A DNA stretch of 50,270 nucleotides. Source: Flexithrix dorotheae DSM 6795 (lineage in GTDB: Bacteria > Bacteroidota > Bacteroidia > Cytophagales > Flammeovirgaceae). The notes beneath the pieces are model-generated. The model was not told where the DNA came from and made no database searches. It was given only the letters and a program-made list of their open reading frames with translations. Each line of letters starts with the position of its first letter. Within the stretch, counting starts at the first letter, position 1. Made by a program: the position numbers and the translations under genes. The DNA is taken from positions 1-50,270 of the forward strand of contig NZ_KB903459.1 of NCBI RefSeq assembly GCF_000379765.1, in the 5' to 3' direction. Positions 1-8,200 of this stretch are shown piece after piece.

Positions 1-882
1 AATATGGTGTTTGCTCATAAGAATGCTAGACACACAATTATTGGAGCTAATCAAACTGGTACCAGTAGAATCATCAACAATATCCTGAACGGTGAACCAC
101 AACAGGGTAATGTTAAACAAGCCAATATCGTGGTCACTGATTCTACCAACCTGAAAAGTCTGGTGGAAGACAAAGGTATAGATGTGAGTGAATATGGCAT
201 TAACTTCGACTTTTACCTCAACCAAAGACCTCAGGGAGATGCTTTCGATATCGGACCAATGGAATACCTGAAAGAGGGAGGAGAAGGAGATACAAGAAGG
301 ATAAGATTTAGCACTGATCAGCTTGATTTTGGAGAAGTATATCTCGGAGATTCTTCGGAATTGGAATTTACTATTGTAAATTTAAGTGCACAACCAGTGT
401 CAATAGATTCCATGAATATTCCTACTCCTTTTTATACGAACTGGAATGCAGGAATAATTGAAGCCAATCAATCTAAAGTAATAAAAGTATTTTTTAAACC
501 TCAAGACAGTCTTTCCTGTTTTAGAAATTTAATTATTTTTTCAGATGCAAACCCTTTCGAAAAGATGATCACTCTTTCAGGAAAAGGGGAAGAAATGTTG
601 CCTACAGGAGACCTACAAAAAGATAAAAATAGAACACTGCTAGTGACTTATCCCAATCCTTTTACAGAGCAAATCTCCTTTGAATTGGATAATAATTTTT
701 TTGGAAAAGTTTATATTTCAATAATAGATATACAGGGTAAAAATGTAAAGGAATTAGCAGTAAATAAACAAAACCTGTTTATAAAGAAAACTCTAGACCT
801 ATCTTCATTAAGAAAAGGGTTATATTTCTTAAAAATCAATGCCGGAAGTAATATCATCTCAAAAAAAATCATAAAAACTTAA
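1..882 (+). CDS. T9SS cargo protein, 3' end (beta-helix end, ASH-like domain, sorting domain)
   Basis: The reading frame is open to the left edge of the window, so this is the C-terminal part of a larger secreted protein; the ATG at 4 is probably internal. Residues 1-90 end in a GDAFDIGPMEY-type stretch, as in right-handed beta-helix (choice-of-anchor Q-like) proteins of Bacteroidota. Residues about 98-198 form an immunoglobulin-like ASH/choice-of-anchor D domain (LDFGEVYLGDSSELEFTI, ending LSGKGEE). Residues about 215-292 are a T9SS type A sorting domain with TYPNPFTEQ, a GKVYISIIDIQG strand and a C-terminal KKIIKT. Such domains direct outer-membrane export and PorU-dependent anchoring. The catalytic or binding part, if any, lies outside the window. 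A strong terminator follows. Confidence 0.85.
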   Translation, partial: NMVFAHKNARHTIIGANQTGTSRIINNILNGEPQQGNVKQANIVVTDSTNLKSLVEDKGIDVSEYGINFDFYLNQRPQGDAFDIGPMEYLKEGGEGDTRRIRFSTDQLDFGEVYLGDSSELEFTIVNLSAQPVSIDSMNIPTPFYTNWNAGIIEANQSKVIKVFFKPQDSLSCFRNLIIFSDANPFEKMITLSGKGEEMLPTGDLQKDKNRTLLVTYPNPFTEQISFELDNNFFGKVYISIIDIQGKNVKELAVNKQNLFIKKTLDLSSLRKGLYFLKINAGSNIISKKIIKT

Positions 883-907
883 ACTAAAGCTCCTGATTAA
901 GAATAAG

Positions 908-947
908 CTCAGCTAACTTTAAAAAGTTTGTTGAGGAGATTTTTTTA
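908..947 (+). terminator. Rho-independent terminator after the T9SS cargo gene
   Basis: A 13-bp stem at 908-920 pairs with 923-935 (one G.U wobble, one mismatch) around a two-base AA centre; the innermost pairs would open to make the loop. It is followed by GAGA and a run of seven Ts. It lies 26 nt after the stop codon of the upstream gene. Confidence 0.75.
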
Positions 948-1069
948 TAACCACCTTGCAGTATATAAAAATTTTATACGCAATATGATTTAATTAAATA
1001 CCATTCATTTTAATGTAATTATTAGTATTTTTCCAAAATTGTAAAAGTATATCATTGTTAACTAACAAA

Positions 1070-2335
1070 ATGGCTAAAATTTATTTTTACCTATTTATTT
1101 TATTATTAAAACTTGTCAGTTATACTAATTCATACTCACAAGACCCTAAATCAACAAATAACAATAGTGAATTTTTCTCTGGAGAACCTATTATATCCAA
1201 TAATGATAGTAAGTTTTTCTTTGTTAGAAATTTAAAGTTTGGCAGTGGTTATTATGGAGGAATCTTATCAAAAGAAAAACATTGGTTTGACTTAGACAAC
1301 ATTAAAAACAATAACAATGATCACTACAAAAAAAACTTATCAAATAATATTATCGGAATAAATTCCTCAAAAGATATTATTTACTTCGTGAATGGTAAAA
1401 AGCCTAATTCAAAGTATTCAAAACCAAGTAAATTCAAAGGTTTATTTTTCTCAGAAAAAATATCTAACCTTTGGAGTATGCCTAAAGAGCTTAAGTTTAA
1501 TGGTGTGAAAGCAAACAATATTCATAGTTTTTTCATGAATAAAGCTTGTGATTTAATCATTATCAGTATGTGGAACAAGAAAGAGGGTAATGAATCATAT
1601 GATCTTTATTTATCTACAAAAAAAAATACAGATGAGTGGTCTGATTTAATGAATTTAGGACCAACTATAAATACAAAGAATGATGAAGTCACTCCTTTTT
1701 TGGATGAAAAAAATAACACCCTTTATTTTTCAAGTAATGGTCATAAGGGATATGGAGAATTTGATGTGCTTTATTCAAAAAACCTTCATAATTCGTGGAA
1801 AGTTTGGCAACTACCAAAAAATATAGGAAACAGTATAAATACAAAAAATGATGAATTATATTTTAGCATTGTGAGTGATAGTATTGGTTTTATTGTCAAA
1901 AAAAACGAATATAATCTGACAAGTATTTTAAAATTAAGCTTGCCTAATACTCATAACAACAATTTAAAAACAAAAAATAATTTTTTATTTCTAAAAGAGA
2001 ATGAAATAGAACAAATACTAAATTTACCCCAAAGTAAATGTGTGATTTCTTTTGCTCCTGAATCAATTCTTTTAAACTCAGATGAAAAAGAACTCCTCTG
2101 GTTTATTGTAAATAAAATAAAATCTAAACCAGAGTTGAAAATAGGATTATTATACAAATCCAACGAAAACAACACTAACAACTTAGTAAGCAGGAGGGTA
2201 TTTGTTATTTCTCAATATTTAGAATACTTAGGAATTGATTCAGAATCAGTTCTTACAGAGAAAATGGAAAATGATAACATCGAAGGTTATTCAGTTGATG
2301 ATATTTTAGTAAAATTATATATAAGCGAATTTTAA
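1070..2335 (+). CDS. PD40-repeat envelope protein with degenerate OmpA-like C-terminus
   Basis: I chose the ATG at 1070, not the TTG at 1055, because it gives a normal signal peptide (MAKIYFYLFILLLKLVSY...SYSQ). The middle carries at least two PD40/WD40-like beta-propeller repeats: the paired phrases LGPTINTKNDEVTPF...LYFSSNGHKGYGEFDV and IGNSINTKNDELYFS. The last about 100 residues match the fold of an OmpA-like domain: ISFAPESILLNSDEKELLWFI, then SRRVFVISQYLEYLGID. The usual GHTD peptidoglycan-binding phrase is replaced by LLYKSNEN, although the SRR helix survives. In Bacteroidota, PD40-OmpA proteins (PorE-like) link T9SS or the outer membrane to peptidoglycan; this one may have lost peptidoglycan binding. 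It converges on the next gene and the stop codons overlap. Confidence 0.7.
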   Translation: MAKIYFYLFILLLKLVSYTNSYSQDPKSTNNNSEFFSGEPIISNNDSKFFFVRNLKFGSGYYGGILSKEKHWFDLDNIKNNNNDHYKKNLSNNIIGINSSKDIIYFVNGKKPNSKYSKPSKFKGLFFSEKISNLWSMPKELKFNGVKANNIHSFFMNKACDLIIISMWNKKEGNESYDLYLSTKKNTDEWSDLMNLGPTINTKNDEVTPFLDEKNNTLYFSSNGHKGYGEFDVLYSKNLHNSWKVWQLPKNIGNSINTKNDELYFSIVSDSIGFIVKKNEYNLTSILKLSLPNTHNNNLKTKNNFLFLKENEIEQILNLPQSKCVISFAPESILLNSDEKELLWFIVNKIKSKPELKIGLLYKSNENNTNNLVSRRVFVISQYLEYLGIDSESVLTEKMENDNIEGYSVDDILVKLYISEF

Positions 2336-3048
2336 TTACCAAATAACAAACTGGTTCCGATAAATAGACCCAAATTTTTTGTGTTGATAAAGTTTATATT
2401 TTCTTTCTCAATATTATTAATATTTGAAAGCCCTAAGTAACCTCTCAAGTTAAAACTTAAAACTAATCGATAAGTTAAATTAAGGTCAAATGATGACCCT
2501 AATGTAAAACCAAAATCAACTTTATTAAATTTATGCGTAACATCTTGTTTTTCAATTATTACCTGAGAAATATTTGTTTGATTATCTATTTCTAAAATAT
2601 CTTCATCTGCATTGATTAAAAAACCAACTTGAGGTCCAGCAAATAGGTTAGACCTTAAAAAAGTCGTTGATTTGGATAATTTTAAATTAAGCGTTATAGG
2701 TAGCTCAATATAATTTCGAATAATTTTTTTTTTTAAGGTTATATCTTCAAAAATAGTATTTGTCTCTAATCCCTGCGGCCCCCAAACCACGCCCCCTTTT
2801 ATACCCAGTAAATTATTGATATCAAAAACACCTTCTACTCCTATATAAAAAGCATATACTGAATGATAGTTTTCCTTAATTACATCTTCTTTAAGTAAAA
2901 CATCACCAAAGGTATTTGAGATTTTGTACCCTCCGTTTAAGCCAAAAAATTTATTAGAATAAAACCTCATATTTTCACCACTTATATTTTGCGCTTTAGC
3001 CATTGTACATACAATAAAAACAAAAATAAAACTGATGATAATTCTCAT
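2332..3048 (-). CDS. Outer-membrane beta-barrel protein (PorT-like family)
   Basis: I chose the ATG at 3048 because it starts a clean signal peptide (MRIIISFIFVFIVCTMAKAQ); the longer frame to 3120 runs into the preceding gene. The mature part alternates short amphipathic strands and ends in FIGTSLLFGN, typical of the small eight-stranded 'outer membrane beta-barrel' family common in Bacteroidota. Phrases such as FFGLNGGYKIS, FYIGVEGVF, SNLFAGPQVGFLI and FGFTLGSSFDLNLTYRL each look like membrane strands. It starts only 7 nt after the stop of the endonuclease-like gene upstream, so the two are probably co-transcribed. No enzymatic role is visible; the specific function is unknown. Confidence 0.72.
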   Translation of the reverse strand: MRIIISFIFVFIVCTMAKAQNISGENMRFYSNKFFGLNGGYKISNTFGDVLLKEDVIKENYHSVYAFYIGVEGVFDINNLLGIKGGVVWGPQGLETNTIFEDITLKKKIIRNYIELPITLNLKLSKSTTFLRSNLFAGPQVGFLINADEDILEIDNQTNISQVIIEKQDVTHKFNKVDFGFTLGSSFDLNLTYRLVLSFNLRGYLGLSNINNIEKENINFINTKNLGLFIGTSLLFGN

Positions 3049-3055
3049 ACTATAG

Positions 3056-4102
3056 TTATAAGGCGTATATTCCAATAATAGGAAAATGTTTGGAAGCTTT
3101 ACAATCCATTTTTGTATCAAATCTAATAAGCTTTATCCTTGTATCATAAAATTGATTGTCAATTCTCAAAAAAGGTAAAATGCTACTGTTATAAGAAAAC
3201 CCAAAACCACTTCCTCCATTTTCAAATGCATTATATAAATCATTTCCCAACTTATTATAAACAAAGCTATAAGGTGTCTCATTTAAATCTCCACATAAAA
3301 TCATTTTATAAGGTGTGTTTTTTATAAAGGATAATAGCTGCTCCAATTGAAGGTTATGTTTTACAACTCCTCTCTTATATGCTTTAATAAGTCCCGTTAA
3401 ATAATTGGCTTTAGATCCTAGTCTCATGGATTCCAAATGGGCATTTATTATTCTTACTGTGTCGGAATTAATTTTCAAATCGGCATAAATTGCCCCATTA
3501 TAATGGTTTTCACTTAAAAAGACTGTTCCTTTTTCTATAATGGGGTATTTTGAAAAAATTATCAAACCTTCTCTAATACCATTATCATGTTTTTGTTTAT
3601 AAACAAAATTATGGTAGTAGCCTCCAGCCTCCGATATAGAAGCTACATTATTAAGAATACTAGAGTTTACATCATCAAAGAATTCTTGCAAACAGATAAT
3701 ATCTGCATTATTACTTTTCAACCAATCATTTATCTCTATTGCATCAGTATTTGATAGAGGATCATAGTATTCTTCAGAAAAAGTAGTTTTCTTATTAAAA
3801 AAACTGGTATTGTAACTAACTATACTAGTAGTATTCTGTATTTCAGGAATATTATTAGATGGAAATTGATATGTAGCACCAAAGAAAAAAATGAAGGAAG
3901 GGATAACAAATAAAAAGGGGAATAAAATTCTTTTTTTACCTTTTATCAAAAAAATTAAAACCAAGAAAGAATTGATAACAAAAAAAAGGGGAATCAATTG
4001 GACAATCACCCCAGCAAACCAAAAATCTTTAGGAGCTATAATCGGACTTACAAGTACAATTAAGTTTACCAGAAAAAATAGAAGATATACAAAAACTTTC
4101 AT
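3056..4102 (-). CDS. Membrane-anchored endonuclease/exonuclease/phosphatase (EEP) family protein
   Basis: The N-terminus has about three hydrophobic helices (residues roughly 3-23, 30-52 and 58-77), followed by a soluble EEP domain that should face the periplasm. Recognisable EEP motifs are SIVSYNTSF, DIICLQEFFDD (metal-binding Glu), INAHLESMRL, ILCGDLNETPYS (catalytic Asp/Asn) and RIDNQFYD. The C-terminal motif, normally S-D-H-x-P, reads SKHFPI with Lys338 where Asp is expected; His339 is present. The family cleaves phosphodiesters in nucleic acids, sphingomyelin or phosphoinositides, and the substrate here cannot be told. It sits 7 nt upstream of the barrel-protein gene. Confidence 0.8.
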   Translation of the reverse strand: MKVFVYLLFFLVNLIVLVSPIIAPKDFWFAGVIVQLIPLFFVINSFLVLIFLIKGKKRILFPFLFVIPSFIFFFGATYQFPSNNIPEIQNTTSIVSYNTSFFNKKTTFSEEYYDPLSNTDAIEINDWLKSNNADIICLQEFFDDVNSSILNNVASISEAGGYYHNFVYKQKHDNGIREGLIIFSKYPIIEKGTVFLSENHYNGAIYADLKINSDTVRIINAHLESMRLGSKANYLTGLIKAYKRGVVKHNLQLEQLLSFIKNTPYKMILCGDLNETPYSFVYNKLGNDLYNAFENGGSGFGFSYNSSILPFLRIDNQFYDTRIKLIRFDTKMDCKASKHFPIIGIYAL

Positions 4103-4385
4103 AAAAAGTCAGGCAAATAGTGAAATTTATAGTTTTAATATTTTTCAGATTTAAAGTTAAGTTTCCTTCATAAAAGGATCATGTAACTAATTCATCTTAT
4201 TTATTTTAAAAAATTATTTAAAACATAATATTAGAAAACCATCTCAAAACAACTTCGCAGTTCAGCGTATTAATGAATGATTGCTTATAAAGAAGAAATT
4301 TTAGTTAGAGCGTATCTTGGATAAGATCATTTTATAGAATAATCCACTATTTTCAGTTAAAAAAATAAACAAAACTTAAGTACAT

Positions 4386-5012
4386 TTAAATTTTGTTTTC
4401 CAAAGCTAATTTAACACGCCTAACCGTATTAACAGAAACCTCACTTAATTTAGCAGTTTGTCTCAAACTAAATCCTCCTTTAAGACACTTTACCACCTTA
4501 GGATAACCTTTTAAATAATCTATATCTACTTTACGGCTATCCTTCGGTCTTCCAATTTTTACTCCCTTACGTCTTGCTTCTGCTAATCCAGATAAAATTC
4601 TTTCCCTCAATGTTTCTTTTTCTAATCTGGAAAATTCAGCTAATATGGTGAAAAGAAACTGAGCAACTGGATTTTTTTTCCCATCTTTTAAGGTTTCTAT
4701 TCCAAAGTTTTGCACATAAATGCTCACTTCGTATTTAGTCAATTCTTCGACTATTTTTAATACTTCTACTGTAGACCTCCCCAACCTTGAAACTTCTTGT
4801 ACTAAAACTTTTTCAATTTGGCCGGTTTGAGCCAAAAACAATAATTCCTGAATACCCTCTCTTTTTTTATTCGAAGTACTTCCTCCAATTTTTTCAGTAA
4901 TCTCTTTTATTATATTTATCTTCATAGATTTTGCAATGGTACGCAAATCCTGAAGTTGTCTTTCAAAATCTTGTTCTTTTTTAGATACTCTTACAAAGAT
5001 TACTCCTTTCAT
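4386..5012 (-). CDS. Serine recombinase (resolvase/invertase family)
   Basis: This 208-residue small serine recombinase starts at the ATG at 5012; the longer frame to 5048 adds a non-conserved leader. The N-terminal catalytic domain has VRVSKKEQD with nucleophile Ser10, and SRLGRS carrying the conserved arginines (Arg76, Arg79). The long E-helix region (LAEFSRLEKETLRERILSGL) is followed by GRPKDSR, and a C-terminal helix-turn-helix (GGFSLRQTAKLSEVSVNTVRRV) binds DNA. Length and layout fit resolvases and invertases. On a plasmid it would fit multimer resolution; next to a giant surface-protein gene it could be an invertase. It is transcribed in the same direction as the giant gene to its right, and a long palindrome lies between them. 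Confidence 0.87.
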   Translation of the reverse strand: MKGVIFVRVSKKEQDFERQLQDLRTIAKSMKINIIKEITEKIGGSTSNKKREGIQELLFLAQTGQIEKVLVQEVSRLGRSTVEVLKIVEELTKYEVSIYVQNFGIETLKDGKKNPVAQFLFTILAEFSRLEKETLRERILSGLAEARRKGVKIGRPKDSRKVDIDYLKGYPKVVKCLKGGFSLRQTAKLSEVSVNTVRRVKLALENKI

Positions 5013-5168
5013 GCAATAAAAATACTCAAGAAGTATCAAAATAACCAAATGGTTTTATTAATACATTTTTAAATATGTACTATGGTTAAATATTGCAAAG
5101 CAACAACTGTTCAATGAACAACCTTTTTTTTGATACACTTTACTATAGCAAATACACAACAAAACCAA

Positions 5169-5212
5169 AACTATCCTAATTTCTATTTTTAAAAATAGAA
5201 ATTAGGATAGTT
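5169..5212 (-). terminator. Perfect 22-bp-arm palindrome: probable terminator of the giant esterase gene
   Basis: Positions 5169-5190 and 5191-5212 are exact reverse complements with no spacer. It lies 18 nt beyond the stop of the minus-strand giant gene and is followed on that strand by TTTTGG-TTTTG. A rho-independent terminator is the simplest reading; a recombinase site is the alternative because a serine recombinase gene is next. Confidence 0.6.
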
Positions 5213-5230
5213 GTAAGAGTTACCTGTTTT

Positions 5231-8200
5231 TTATCTTTTGATTACCTTAAAGATATTTTTTCCTACCGTAACTCCATTTACCTCTAATAAATATAATCCG
5301 CTGCTAAATGAAACTACTTCATTTGAAAAATCTAATAACATGGTACTTTTTCCAGCATTAATTTGCATTCCCTTTCTAGAATAAATAGTTCTTCCACTCA
5401 AATCTCTTAAAGTAATATCAACCATTTCATCAGTTACTATTTCGAAATCCAGGTTCAAAGTATTCAGAAAAGGATTAGGATAAATATCAACTATATCAGT
5501 GATATTATTGATTCCATTATCTTCACTCAACGATTGAGAGGACTTTCTTAAATTCCCTGCATTTTTTTCTACGGCCTGTATAACTAAACCATTAATATAT
5601 GCAAAAGAAGCATTTGGGCCTAAATCTATATCTATAGTAATTTCTCCATTTCCGTTTGGAGAAATTCCATTTAATACGGCTGTGTTTTGAGTATTATAGG
5701 ATGCATTTAATGAAACAGATTCAGTTCCTACCGTATAAACCGTTGTTCTATCACCTCCTCCATTTCTACTGCCAAAAAACACAAGATTATATTCAAAAAA
5801 ACTACTCAGTCCAGAAAGTGTCAGTTGGCCAGTATTGCCATAATCTAACCAATAGGAACTTCTCATTACATTATCAGGAACAATTCCCGAATCATCTCCA
5901 GTGATCATGCCATAAGGATTAACTCCATCAAAATTACTGGTAACTTCCAGGTTAATTCCTGTTGGATTTCCTTCATCATTTTTTAAATCAGCATAATAAT
6001 CCCCTACTAATGGAAATGCACTGGTATTATTCCAAGGTTCTGCTGCTGGATCTGTTTCGTTGAAATTCATATATACAGCAAATACTAAGGTTCTACCTTC
6101 AGAAATATTGCTAAAATCAGATTCTCCAATAGCATTGATCGCTCTTACTTTATAATAGTGAGCAGATCCGGTTTCTAGTAATGAGTCAGTAAATGAAGTA
6201 ACATCAACTCCTACCGTGGCCACCATATTATAATTACCATTCAACGTATTTGACTTCCAAATTTCAAAGCCAGTTTCATTATCTGAATTATCTTCCCAAT
6301 TAAGCTCTAAAGCTGACTTTGACAGTGTTTTTGCGATAAGGTCTGAAGGCATAAAAGGCAATCCATCATCCTCATATGCTTGTATAATCAAGGCATTGAT
6401 ATAGCCATAACTTGCAGTAGAAGCTTTCTGAACATTGATCAAAACCTCGCCTACACTATCAGGAGAAATCCCATTAATTTGTACTGTGTTTGCGCTGTTA
6501 TATGCTGCATTAAGGGACACTGTCTCTCCACCTATTGAATAATTGGTCGTTCTATCTCCTCCCCCATTTCTACTGGCAAAGAAGATAAAATTGTACTTAT
6601 GTGTATTGGAAAGCCCTGACATTTTTATGCGCTTGATATTTGTTGAATTATCCCAATAATAAGATTTCATTACATTATCAGGATAAATACCAGATTCATC
6701 ACCAGTACCCATACCTGCAATGTCATCATATCCAGTCCATCCATCTAGGAGGGTAAGACCTACACCTGTATCACTTCCGGAGTCATCCAATAAATTAGAA
6801 ATGGATAAATTGGCATTTGGAATAGCTTGTGTATTATTCCAAGGAAACCCTTCAGGACTATCTTTTGTGAAATTAATATAGGTTGTAGCAATACCAGCCT
6901 CTACTACAACGATTTCAATATTTTGGTGAGCACTTCCTCCATTTTCGTCTACTGCAGTAAGGCTAATAATATAATTTCCTTCATCTCCAACTTGAGGAGA
7001 AAGAGTAAACATTCCGTTACCGGAACCTTGATCTTCAAATGTCGCAAATCCAGGTAGTCCCTCAGTAGATAACGTTACTATATCTCCTGGGTCTGAATCA
7101 GTGGCGCTGACAGATAACTGGAGTATTTCTCCACTCTTCACACCTACGATTCCAATAGGAGATATTAAAGGAGGAGCATTTGGTGTTTCTACGGAAACAG
7201 TTCCACTAAACTCAGACTCCCCGTACTGATTCACACTTCTCACCTTATAAAAATAGGTTGTACTACCTGATACAGTACCATCGACATAAGCGGACACATC
7301 TGCTGCAGTAGCACCAGGGTTCAGCAACTCATAAGTGCCATTCTCTACTGTAGAACGCCATACCTCATATCCTTGCTCATTATAAGCTACATCAAGCCAA
7401 GATAATGCTATGGAAGGACCTGCAGCAAGCGCTGCTGAAAGGTCTTTAGGAGCAGCTGGTAAAGTACCATCATCTAATGACCCTTTCACAATTAGAGCAT
7501 TGAGATAACTATAAGCCGATCCATAACCTTTAGATACCGTAACAGTAATCTCTCCAGACGCATCTGCCGTTAGACCAGAAAGTGAAACAGTCTCTGTACT
7601 GTTCTTTGAAGCATTTAGAGATACTGTCTGGCCATTAACTGTATAATCCGTTGTTCTATTTGTTAGCCCTCCTTCATCGCGACTGCCAAAGAAGATTAGT
7701 TCATATTCATAATTTGTAGGCAATCCCGTCAGTGTAAAACTCTCGGATGTTCGACTAGACCAGTAGGATGTCTGCATCACATTTGAAGGATATATTCCAC
7801 TAGTTGAAGTTGAACCTAGTGTATTGACCCCAAAGTCCGAAGTTCGCATTTCTACAGTTGTAGTACCTCCACTAGCATCTATAAATGGTCCGAATGTAGA
7901 ACCATTTGAAGGATCTCCGTGTGTATTATTCCAGGGAGTACTTTCATCATATGATGGTCCGTTTAAGTTCACATATATTTCGAGGCCAACTGTTATATCT
8001 TCTACCACTAAAGTAAATGTTTCTGTATCAACAGCCCCATCAGGATCTGTAACACTTACTTGAATAGGGTATGAACCCACATCTGAAAGCCCTGGAGCAA
8101 AAGAGAGTATTGCTGTTCCCGTATTTATATCAGAATTCATAATACCAAAAGAAGGTAATCCTGTTACCGTCCAGACAAGATCCGATACCCCATTTTGATC

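Noticed and set aside
1055-1069. TTG start for the PD40 protein
   Set aside because: The ATG at 1070 gives a standard signal peptide and needs no rare start codon.
4160-4180. TCCTT-CATAA-AAGGA hairpin as a terminator
   Set aside because: The stem is only five pairs and no T run follows on either strand.
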